Shown here piece by piece: positions 25,033 to 32,229 of a stretch of DNA of 54,841 nt. Below the pieces are notes generated by a model, which ran no database searches, was not told the DNA's origin, and saw only the letters and a list, made by a program, of their open reading frames with translations. Source of the DNA: an uncultured Pedosphaera sp. (GTDB lineage: Bacteria > Verrucomicrobiota > Verrucomicrobiia > Limisphaerales > Pedosphaeraceae); contig CAIXFN010000060.1 of assembly GCA_903918755.1 (NCBI GenBank), positions 1-54,841 on the forward strand, written 5' to 3'. How positions within the stretch are numbered: the first letter of the stretch is position 1; each line of letters begins with the position of its first letter. The translations under genes and the position numbers were made by a program.

Positions 25033-26478
25033 ATGCATTTCCAGAATTCCATTCCTTTTGCAACTCCCCCAGTTCTCCGGCGCCCATTTCTTTCGCGGGT
25101 GTTGGTTTTACTCCTGTTCACCGCCGCATTGTGCAGGCTCGGGCGAGTGCCCCTTCAAGCTCAAACCCCGCCGGGTTTGGTGCTTTGGTCTTTTTCATTG
25201 CCGGGCGACATCACCTCCATGCCGGCGTTCTCACCGGATGGAAGCACGATGTATCTGAGCAGCACCACGGGGTTGTACGCCATCACCAATGGCGGTTCCA
25301 ATATATGGACGTTTCCGATGACGCAATCCTTGGTGAGCTCTCCCGTCGTAGCTTCAGATGGAACGATTTACACCGGCGACGATATGGGGAATATGTATGC
25401 CGTTAATCCTGAGGGCGCGCAAAAGTGGAAGATTTCCTTGCAGGCACAGTCGAGGGGCTATTCAGGCACTCCCGCGTTGGCTGCAAATGGCGACTTGTAT
25501 CTTGCGGCTGGTGGTCGTCTATTCGCGGTAACCTCGACAGGATCGATTCGCTGGGTTTTCGATTATGATGACGGTTATGCTGCGGTTGCATCACCGTGTA
25601 TTGCCCAAGATGGCACCATTTACGTCGGCGCCACTTGGCGTCGCAAATTTTACGCCATCAATCCTGATGGCTCCATGAAATGGGAGATTAACCTCCTGTC
25701 AGATCCTGGAGAATCCTGTGCCATTGGCTCGGATGGCACTCTGTTTTTCGGATTGCCTGAGCTGTCCGCGATTTCCCCGTCTGGGAACATTTTGTGGTCT
25801 AATAATACGTTCTATTATAGTGGGTGGTCACCGATTCTAGCAAACGATGGTTCGGTGCTAAAATCTAATAGCGAATTTAGTCTTGAGAAATGGGCGCCGG
25901 GTGGGATCAAGCTTTGGACCGCTGCTGGAGGAGTGACCGCCTATGGGTTTCCCTATACCTCTGCCGCCGTGGATGCGGCCGGTTCCATTTATTACAGCGC
26001 TTCCAATTGTGTGTTCAGCATTTCAGACGAGGGCAATATCCAATGGGTATTTGTCAGCCCCTACAGCGTGCAACCCACGCCGCCACCCCGGCCGCCGACG
26101 GTCATTTCCCCGGAGGTCGGTCCGGATGGTACGATCTACGCCGTGTTTGGCAGTTACATCTGGGGAACCACCCTGTATGCCCTCCAGGGTTCGGGCAGCG
26201 GCCCAGGCACCTCAGCCTGGCCGATGCTCCACCAGAATCTCCGGCACACGGGCAAAGTGGAAAAGCCGTCCATTGGCGCCCTCAAAAAACGCGCGGATGC
26301 CAGTTTTGAAATCCCCATCTCCGGGGAGATCGGCCATTCGTACACGCTCCAATACACGAGCAATTTTGCGCACTGGACCTCCGTCACGAATTTCATCGCC
26401 CGCACCCTCTCGATGACCGTAACGGATACCTCGGCTCGCAATGCGTCCGCACGCTACTATCGAGTCACTTCGCCGTAA
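25033..26478 (+). CDS. exported PQQ-like beta-propeller protein with verrucomicrobial C-terminal module
   Basis: This 481-residue protein has a hydrophobic signal segment (about residues 20-44, ending LQAQT). Seven or so propeller blades follow with repeats of the type DGTIY.G....YAINPDG...W, as in PQQ-like/BamB-like propellers. After a Pro-rich linker (PTPPPRPP) and the last blade, a ~65-residue C-terminal module reads YTLQYTSNFAHW ... ARYYRVTSP, like the end of the giant protein and of the BspA-like protein. Base use is unusual: a hand count gives 42% GC at 25801-25860 but 68% at 26041-26100, so most of the propeller is AT-richer than its surroundings while the 3' end is native-like. It is flanked by two direct repeat copies. 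Probably acquired or rebuilt by recombination; ligand unknown. Confidence 0.87.
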   Translation: MHFQNSIPFATPPVLRRPFLSRVLVLLLFTAALCRLGRVPLQAQTPPGLVLWSFSLPGDITSMPAFSPDGSTMYLSSTTGLYAITNGGSNIWTFPMTQSLVSSPVVASDGTIYTGDDMGNMYAVNPEGAQKWKISLQAQSRGYSGTPALAANGDLYLAAGGRLFAVTSTGSIRWVFDYDDGYAAVASPCIAQDGTIYVGATWRRKFYAINPDGSMKWEINLLSDPGESCAIGSDGTLFFGLPELSAISPSGNILWSNNTFYYSGWSPILANDGSVLKSNSEFSLEKWAPGGIKLWTAAGGVTAYGFPYTSAAVDAAGSIYYSASNCVFSISDEGNIQWVFVSPYSVQPTPPPRPPTVISPEVGPDGTIYAVFGSYIWGTTLYALQGSGSGPGTSAWPMLHQNLRHTGKVEKPSIGALKKRADASFEIPISGEIGHSYTLQYTSNFAHWTSVTNFIARTLSMTVTDTSARNASARYYRVTSP

Positions 26479-26623
26479 TCAGCGCCGTGAACCGTGGATG
26501 CTGTGAGATCCAACCAAGGAACGATATTCTCAGGACTCCTGACCCCGTGGAAATTGGATGAAAGCATGCTAATGGCGGCGCGCCAAATAATGAACCCGGC
26601 CAATGTTTGACCACCGCCTCGCA

Positions 26624-26650
26624 GCGCCAGAGGCGCGACATGTTTATAGC
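26624..26650 (+). repeat. REP-like palindrome, copy A
   Basis: The hairpin GCGCC-AGA-GGCGC (26624-26636) is followed by GACATGTTTATAGC. It is the reverse complement of the type seen at 26825-26851 (CTATAGACATG plus hairpin), with different but still paired stem bases. Confidence 0.8.
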
Positions 26651-26675
26651 AACCGTGCCCTAAAGAAGACCCCAA

Positions 26676-26694
26676 GCCCCGGAGGGGCGGCATG
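26676..26694 (+). repeat. REP-like palindrome, copy B
   Basis: The hairpin GCCCC-GGA-GGGGC (26676-26688) is followed by GGCATG, the same order as copy A (stem, 3-base loop, stem, then GRCATG) but without the TTTATAG tail. Confidence 0.7.
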
Positions 26695-26779
26695 GGGTTC
26701 CGCGGTAAACCAAACATTCGCAACCCAGGTTGTTCAGCATATTGTTGAATGTTGGTCCCGATACGCAAACGCCCACCGG

Positions 26780-26801
26780 ATTTGTGTCGCTCCTCCGGAG
26801 C
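26780..26801 (-). repeat. REP-like palindrome, degenerate copy
   Basis: The hairpin GCTCC-TCC-GGAGC (26789-26801) is preceded by TTTGTGTC. It has the layout of the copy at 26825-26851, with a diverged head sequence in place of ACATGCC. Membership of the same family is likely but less secure. Confidence 0.5.
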
Positions 26802-26824
26802 TCGCGTTTTTGTGTGGCCACTGG

Positions 26825-26851
26825 CTATAGACATGCCGCCCCGAACGGGGC
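26825..26851 (-). repeat. REP-like palindrome, copy C (inverted relative to A and B)
   Basis: CTATAGACATGCC is followed by the hairpin GCCCC-GAAC-GGGGC (26838-26851). Read on the minus strand it gives stem, loop, stem, GGCATGTCTATAG, matching copy A. Stem bases differ from copy A but remain paired. Confidence 0.8.
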
Positions 26852-26944
26852 TGCGGAATGGTGAGTTTCCCGCCGAACGGCTGGGCAGAAAAGCCCCTCA
26901 TACTCCAGCCGTGGTCCATCCACCCGCCGAATCGTCTGCCGCCC

Positions 26945-27012
26945 CGTTTGGAGTCCCGCCTTCAGGCGGCCCGCGCATTCGCATCCACCGCCACTCCTGC
27001 CTTGCCCAACGC
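26945..27012. repeat. dispersed ~70-base repeat, copy 2 (with hairpin CCGCC-TTCA-GGCGG)
   Basis: Same element and same orientation as 24728-24797. The hairpin arms are at 26956-26960 and 26965-26969 with the identical TTCA loop. The distance between the two copies is about 2.2 kb. Confidence 0.85.
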
Positions 27013-27086
27013 ATCATCAGAAACCGATAGAAGAAAACTCCTTCCCCGGGTGGGATGAAAATGCGCGCCCCCAACCCCTCCCCGCC

Positions 27087-28688
27087 TTACGCCCAATACC
27101 GGTAATCGAGATCCGGAAAAAGATTGTCCAAACTTTCCACCCAGGCCAGCCCGTTGGCATCGATTTGCCCGGCGGTGAGTTGCTCGTAGAGGGCGGTGAA
27201 GCGGAGGATGTGATCGGTGACCCGCTTTCTCGCATAGTCGGGACTGGTGCCCGTGCGCAGGATGAAAGGCCAGTCGCTGGATTGCGCCAGCAGCAGTTCA
27301 CGTCCGGCCTGGCGGAGTGCCCGCAAATTCAATCCCTGCGCCGTGGGGAATCGCCGCGCCAATTCGGTCATCCGCTCTTGTGCGACCTGCAGATGCGGGT
27401 AGATCCACTCGTTGGTCTCGTTGAGCCACACGTTCCAATAGCCTTCCGAACCCCAACTGGAGGCACCGGGTTCGGCCACTTGTTGGGCCGGGACCAGCGA
27501 TAGGTATTCGTGTGGGGTGATCAGCCGGAACACGCTTTGATCGTAGGTAGCCTTGCGCACGAAGAAGTCCAGAAACTCCGGCCCCTCATACCACCAATGA
27601 CCGAATAGCTCCGCATCATAGGGCGAGACAATCAACGGCGGACGGTCCATCACTTCGGTCAGTTTGGAAAACTGATCCATCCGGGCAGCGAGGAAATGGC
27701 CGGCGTGATCGGCGGCCCGCTGCCGTGCCCGCGGGCGGTCATAAGGCAGTTTGCCGGTGCCCGGCCCGGTGATCCGGTGATACTTCACTCCGGTAAACCC
27801 ACGCCGTTCTTCGTCCGGCAGGTAGGGACGGAGATAGTCGAAGTCGAGGTCAAACCCGATGTCCCGGTAGAAATCGCGATAGGCGGGGTCGCCGGGATAA
27901 CCTTCGTCCTTGCTCCAGACCTGTTTGGCGGAATCCAGGTCGCGACCGAAGGCGGCGATGAAATTGGGCGTGAAAACGGGGGCAAAGACACCGTAACGCG
28001 GCCGCGGCCGCGCCTGCAGCAGGCCGTGGGTATCGAGAATGAACCAGCGCAGGTTGGCTTCCTGGAGGACGTGTTCGATGCCCTCCACATAGGCGCATTC
28101 CGGCAGCCAGATGCCGCGCGGATCGCACCCGAAGCAGGACCGGTAATGGTCGCGCGCAATCAGGATTTGGGCGCGCAGCGAAGGGGGATGTCCCGCCAGC
28201 AGCGGCAGGACGGCATGCGTGGCCGCGCAGGTGATGATTTCCACCCGGCCCTGCTCCTGGAATTTGCGGAACGCCGCCACCAGATTGCCGCCATAGGATT
28301 GGTAGGCGGCGCGGAGGTGGAGGAACCGCTCGTGGTACATCCGGGCCAGCGGCTGCAGCGCCGGTTCCCACCGGGTGCGGTGGATTTCCTTCTCGGCCAG
28401 CTCGATCAGCCCGTTGAGGTGGCGCTCATACCGGGACTGGAGCAAAGGATCCAGCAGCATGGCGCACAGCGTGGGGGAAAGGGTGAGCGTCAGCCGGGTG
28501 TCCATGCCATCCTGGAGCCAGCCTTCCATGACCTGCAAGAGCGGCAGGTAGGTTTCCGTGATGGCTTCAAACAGCCAGTTCTCCTCCAGGAAACGCTCGT
28601 GCTCGGGGTGGCGAACGAAGGGCAGATGCGCGTGCAAGACCAGGGCCAGATAGCCCGGCGTCGCAACGTTATGATTGGCTTCAGTCAT
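27087..28688 (-). CDS. GH57 1,4-alpha-glucan branching enzyme
   Basis: This 533-residue enzyme is at the normal GH57 branching enzyme length. The N-terminal LVLHAHLPFVRHPEHERFLEE is diagnostic. The catalytic nucleophile is Glu197 in GIWLPECAY, and the acid/base Asp lies in SPYDAELFGHWWYEGP at about 352-367. The C-terminal helical part includes SSWGSEGYWNVWLN. It adds alpha-1,6 branches to glycogen in the cytoplasm. The true start is the ATG at 28688, which lies inside the end of the small upstream gene (overlap 28681-28688), so translation is probably coupled; one codon earlier is a TTG. DUF4912 is often found beside this enzyme, as here. Confidence 0.95.
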   Translation of the reverse strand: MTEANHNVATPGYLALVLHAHLPFVRHPEHERFLEENWLFEAITETYLPLLQVMEGWLQDGMDTRLTLTLSPTLCAMLLDPLLQSRYERHLNGLIELAEKEIHRTRWEPALQPLARMYHERFLHLRAAYQSYGGNLVAAFRKFQEQGRVEIITCAATHAVLPLLAGHPPSLRAQILIARDHYRSCFGCDPRGIWLPECAYVEGIEHVLQEANLRWFILDTHGLLQARPRPRYGVFAPVFTPNFIAAFGRDLDSAKQVWSKDEGYPGDPAYRDFYRDIGFDLDFDYLRPYLPDEERRGFTGVKYHRITGPGTGKLPYDRPRARQRAADHAGHFLAARMDQFSKLTEVMDRPPLIVSPYDAELFGHWWYEGPEFLDFFVRKATYDQSVFRLITPHEYLSLVPAQQVAEPGASSWGSEGYWNVWLNETNEWIYPHLQVAQERMTELARRFPTAQGLNLRALRQAGRELLLAQSSDWPFILRTGTSPDYARKRVTDHILRFTALYEQLTAGQIDANGLAWVESLDNLFPDLDYRYWA

Positions 28689-28911
28689 CAAAATCCCGGG
28701 ACAATCGCCGCGCCCACGGTCCGCTTTTCAGGACTACCACGAGGCCAAGCACCAGTGGAATCGCCCGCGTCACGCAACGCCACGGAACCAACGGCACCTG
28801 CAGGCGGCGGCCGCTGGCCCAGTAAAACGCCAGATCCAGGGCGCCCACCAGCATCGCACCCGCCCCCACGAGGCGAAGCAACGAGCGGACCTGCCGAAAG
28901 TAAGGATTCAT
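28681..28911 (-). CDS. small two-helix membrane protein in the glycogen-branching operon
   Basis: This 76-residue protein has two hydrophobic segments (about residues 11-31 and 46-62), separated by a short basic loop, and an Arg/Asp-rich tail. It lies 63 bases after the DUF4912 gene, and its stop overlaps the start of the GH57 gene by eight bases, which argues for real expression. I do not recognise the family. The position suggests a membrane tether or accessory for the neighbouring proteins, without direct evidence. Confidence 0.65.
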   Translation of the reverse strand: MNPYFRQVRSLLRLVGAGAMLVGALDLAFYWASGRRLQVPLVPWRCVTRAIPLVLGLVVVLKSGPWARRLSRDFDD

Positions 28912-28974
28912 GCCGTGGTATATCCGTCTGAGTACGGTTCAACGGGCCGGTCGTCAAGTTTTGAATTGGGCGGC

Positions 28975-30648
28975 CTAACCCACGTTTGCCACCAGCGGAG
29001 CTTTCAGCGCGGGGTCCTGCGGATGGGCGTCCACCTGACCGCGGTATTGGGTGCCGCGGCTGAAGTTCAAGTCCGCCGCCCGGCCTTCACTCCCGTCCGC
29101 CGCAATCGCCACCACGGGCAGGTCATAATGACCGTCCGGCAGGGCGAAACGGTAGCTGAACGTGCCGTCGGACCGCAGTTTGATCGGTTTCCCACCGATG
29201 GTGACGGTGGCATCGGGTTCCGTGGCTCCGTAGAGGACCAACTCCGCATTGATATTGAACCAGAAATTGGAGGCTCCCGGCCCGGGGACGGGCTGGCTTT
29301 CCGCGTGGGAAAAACTCGACCAAGGCGCGAGACTGGGCATTGCGCCAGTGCCGGGAGGGACGGGCAAACCGGTCGGTTGCGAGAATTGGGCGGCTGCCTG
29401 GGAGGCGATTTCGCGGGTCAACTGCCGCCGGATCAATTCCGTAATTTCCAACGATCCCATCCAGACGCGGCGCACGCTGTCCATGGTGATGATCGAGGCC
29501 AGGGCGCGTTCCTGCTCCGGGGTCCAGGCGGGAGTAAGCGGGCCGGCCGCCGGAGGGCCCGACTCACCGGGCGTAGCTTTGATGGTCAGAACATTCGCGG
29601 TTGGTTTGGCCGGCCAGCTTTTGGCCGGCGGCTTCAGTTCCTCCGGCCATCCGATCGCGGAAGGGGCCATTTCCAAGGGCAAACCGGAGGCCAAGTCGGG
29701 TGCCGGGGTTGGGGGCGTCGCGGTTTCCTCCACCCCCCAGGCGGGCGGTTCGTCCGCAACCAGCGGGGGAATCGTTTCCAGCGTGAATTGCGGAAATCCA
29801 TGCGCCTGCAATTGTTCCACCACATCCACCAGCGGGACATTTTGCCTGACCACTTCCTGCGCGAGGGGAAGCACTTGCGAGAAAGGCACTTCCACCGGAA
29901 TCGTGGCGAATCGGGCGGTGGCATCATCAGAAATGGTGTCCGGGGGTGTCAGGGTGGCGTCCGAGGTGGCAATCGTTACCCAGGAATCGTCCGGGTGATA
30001 AAAGCCCAGCTGCGCGAGAAATTTTTCACCGCCGCGTCCCACATGCACAAACCAGTGGCGCGATTCGGGATGCACGGCGACTTCCACGAAGGGCGATGGC
30101 CCGATCGCCCCCTGAAATACCCGCAAGGCGAGGTGGCGGTCACGGGCTTGGGCGTTGTATCCCCGTAATTGCTCGCGAGTGAGGTCCCAGTGCGCGTAAA
30201 GCCAGAGCGGGTCGCGCGCCGTGAGCAGCAGCCGTTGCGTGCCATAAGCTTCCGGCAATTCTGGCACCGCCGCTCCCCCAACCGCGGACGCGGGGGGCAC
30301 CGGACTGAGGGCATAGCGCTGGCCCGGACCGCCCAGCGGCGGGGCGGCCGGTTGATCCCCTTCCAACAAAATGGGTGGCACCTCGAAGGGCATCCGCCGG
30401 GCCGGCGTTTTGGCGGGCGCGTCCGTTGGGGCAACCTTTTCCGTCCCCTTCCTTCCCTTTGGGGCGGACGCGATTGGCTGGGGAACGGTCGGTTTGGCCG
30501 GGGATTTTCGGGGGACGGCGATGGGAGCCACCGGGGGTTTGGCAGGAAGAGTCTTGGGGAGTGGAGAAACCGGCCGTTTGCCGGGCAGAGCTGCCGGTAG
30601 GGTCACCTTTTTGCTGGTTTTTTTCGAGGTGGACTTGACTGGTTTCAT
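28975..30648 (-). CDS. DUF4912-domain protein
   Basis: This is a 557-residue protein. Residues 1-115 are low-complexity Lys/Pro/Ala-rich and probably disordered and basic. The DUF4912 domain follows at about 130-245 and contains LPEAYGTQRLLLTARDPLW and YAHWDLT. A variable linker leads to a second beta-rich part at about 465-535 (LVLYGATEPDATVTIGGKPI, GHYDLPVVA). DUF4912 proteins commonly sit next to GH57 branching enzymes. Their function is not established; binding of glycan or of the enzyme is a reasonable guess. The gene is divergent from the NtrC-type regulator gene with 201 bases between them. Confidence 0.9.
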   Translation of the reverse strand: MKPVKSTSKKTSKKVTLPAALPGKRPVSPLPKTLPAKPPVAPIAVPRKSPAKPTVPQPIASAPKGRKGTEKVAPTDAPAKTPARRMPFEVPPILLEGDQPAAPPLGGPGQRYALSPVPPASAVGGAAVPELPEAYGTQRLLLTARDPLWLYAHWDLTREQLRGYNAQARDRHLALRVFQGAIGPSPFVEVAVHPESRHWFVHVGRGGEKFLAQLGFYHPDDSWVTIATSDATLTPPDTISDDATARFATIPVEVPFSQVLPLAQEVVRQNVPLVDVVEQLQAHGFPQFTLETIPPLVADEPPAWGVEETATPPTPAPDLASGLPLEMAPSAIGWPEELKPPAKSWPAKPTANVLTIKATPGESGPPAAGPLTPAWTPEQERALASIITMDSVRRVWMGSLEITELIRRQLTREIASQAAAQFSQPTGLPVPPGTGAMPSLAPWSSFSHAESQPVPGPGASNFWFNINAELVLYGATEPDATVTIGGKPIKLRSDGTFSYRFALPDGHYDLPVVAIAADGSEGRAADLNFSRGTQYRGQVDAHPQDPALKAPLVANVG

Positions 30649-30802
30649 GGTGCCTTTGGGAATCAGGGAAAGGCCAGAGGGTTTTGACCTTTAAGGACTT
30701 TATTCCCCGCCGGGGCGGGTGGCAATCGGAAATTTTCCCGGGACCCGCTGCCCGCTGCCGGAGTTTGGCACCTTTAGGGACCCATTTGCAACTTTATGCT
30801 CA

Positions 30803-30815
30803 CCCCGCGCCGGGG
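30803..30815 (+). promoter_or_regulatory. small palindrome upstream of the NtrC-type gene
   Basis: CCCCG-CGC-CGGGG (30803-30815) is a perfect 5-bp inverted repeat 34 bases before the ATG at 30850, in the divergent region with DUF4912. It could be an operator or leader hairpin; there is nothing else to support it. Confidence 0.25.
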
Positions 30816-30849
30816 TTCATGCTATTCTGCCCCCGCCCGAGAGGCGGAT

Positions 30850-32226
30850 ATGACGGACAAGCCGATGTTATTGATCGTGGACGACGAAAAGCCGACGCGC
30901 GATGGACTGCGCGCCGCGCTGGAAGAGCGCTACGACGTGTACGTGGCGGAGGATGCCCGAACCGCTTTAGGCCTCCTGGAGCGCGAACACTTTGCCGTGC
31001 TGCTCACCGACTTCCGGCTGCCCAACGAGGACGGCATGAACCTCATCGCCCGGGCCAAATCGCTGGCCAAACCGCCCATCTGCATCCTGATGACCGCCTA
31101 CGGCTCGGAAGAGGTCGCGGTGACCGCGATGAAGCGGGGGGCGGATGACTACATTGCGAAGGGTCGATTACAGATCGACGAATTGGAATTGCGCATCGCG
31201 CGGGCGCTCCGCCAGCAGAATTTGGAGGTCGAAAACGTCACCCTCCGCCAGCAACTGGATCGCAAGTTTGGGATGGAGAACATCATCGGGGAATCCCCGG
31301 CGATGGCCGAGGTGTTCGAAACCGTTCGCCAGGTGGCACCGCAACCGGTGGCAGTTTTGCTCCAGGGGGAGAGTGGCAGCGGCAAGGAGTTGGTCGCCCG
31401 GGCCATCCACCAACTGAGCCCCCGCAACCGCCATCCGCTCGTGGCCGTGCATTGTGCGGCGTTGACGCCGACGCTGCTGGAAAGCGAACTTTTCGGCCAT
31501 GAGAAGGGTGCGTTTACCGGGGCCACGGAAAGAAGGATTGGCCGGTTCGAGCAGGCCCAGGGGGGCACGCTATTCCTGGATGAAATTGGCGAAATTGACG
31601 CCACCACCCAGGTCAAACTGCTCCGGTTTTTGGGGGAACGCACGTTTGAACGGGTGGGATCGAACAAAACCCTGACGGCCGACGTCCGGCTCATCGCCGC
31701 GACCAATAAAAACCTGGAGGACATGGTGCGGGCGGGAACTTTTCGCGAAGATTTGTTCTATCGCCTGCGCGGGGTGGAAATTTGGTTACCGCCCCTGCGC
31801 CAGCGGGTGGAGGACATCCCCCTCCTGGCCCAACGTTTCCTGGGGGAATTCGCCGGCACCATGAACAAGGCGGTGCGGGACTTCACGGCGGACGCCCTGG
31901 ACGCCCTGCTCCACCATTCCTGGCCCGGCAACGTGCGCGAATTGCGGGCCGCCATCGAACGGGCGGTGGTCATGTGCCGCGGCGACCGGATTTCCGTCAG
32001 GGATCTGCCGCGTTCCGTGAGTGCCGTGACCGGGGAAAAGGCGGCGGATTCCGCCGCGAGCCTGGCGACCCATGATTTGACCGTGAAGGAAGCGGAAAAG
32101 CAGCTGATTATCCGGGCCTTGAAGGAGCACGACGGCAATCGCTCGCTGGCCGCGGAAAAGCTCGGCATCAGCCGGCGGACGTTGCACCGGAAGTTGCACC
32201 AATTTAAACTCGAGAACTTCAAATAG
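30850..32226 (+). CDS. NtrC-family sigma54-dependent response regulator
   Basis: This 458-residue regulator has all three NtrC parts. The receiver domain has Asp11/Asp12, phospho-acceptor Asp54 (LLTDFRLP), Thr82 and Lys104. The AAA+ domain has Walker A GESGSGKE (173-180), the sigma54-contacting loop GAFTGA (220-225), Walker B LFLDEIGE and the RLRG segment. A C-terminal Fis-type helix-turn-helix lies at about 415-455 (NRSLAAEKLGISRRTLHRKL). GAGG lies just ahead of the ATG at 30850; the open frame starts earlier but without conserved sequence. No kinase is adjacent; the PAS kinase at 19.8-21.1 kb is a candidate partner. A membrane glycosyltransferase gene starts three bases after its stop, so the two are co-transcribed. 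Confidence 0.95.
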   Translation: MTDKPMLLIVDDEKPTRDGLRAALEERYDVYVAEDARTALGLLEREHFAVLLTDFRLPNEDGMNLIARAKSLAKPPICILMTAYGSEEVAVTAMKRGADDYIAKGRLQIDELELRIARALRQQNLEVENVTLRQQLDRKFGMENIIGESPAMAEVFETVRQVAPQPVAVLLQGESGSGKELVARAIHQLSPRNRHPLVAVHCAALTPTLLESELFGHEKGAFTGATERRIGRFEQAQGGTLFLDEIGEIDATTQVKLLRFLGERTFERVGSNKTLTADVRLIAATNKNLEDMVRAGTFREDLFYRLRGVEIWLPPLRQRVEDIPLLAQRFLGEFAGTMNKAVRDFTADALDALLHHSWPGNVRELRAAIERAVVMCRGDRISVRDLPRSVSAVTGEKAADSAASLATHDLTVKEAEKQLIIRALKEHDGNRSLAAEKLGISRRTLHRKLHQFKLENFK

Positions 32227-32229
32227 CGC

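Larger units (their letters stand above)
26479..27086. other. 608-base gene-free region packed with palindromic repeats
   Basis: There is no gene with a plausible protein; short open frames on both strands are made of the repeats themselves. The region holds three clear REP-like palindromes and one degenerate one (26624-26851) and copy 2 of the ~70-base repeat (26945-27012). Its right end carries the unterminated 3' side of the GH57 operon. Confidence 0.7.

Noticed and set aside
26457-27030. Several short open frames on both strands in the repeat cluster
   Set aside because: They are made of palindromic repeats and show no consistent start, ribosome site or protein-like composition.
30766-30790. 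TGGCAC followed by TTTGCA, looking like a sigma54 promoter before the NtrC-type gene
   Set aside because: The sigma54 -24/-12 spacing needs TTGC five bases after TGGCAC. Here those bases read GGGAC and the TTTGCA lies too far downstream.
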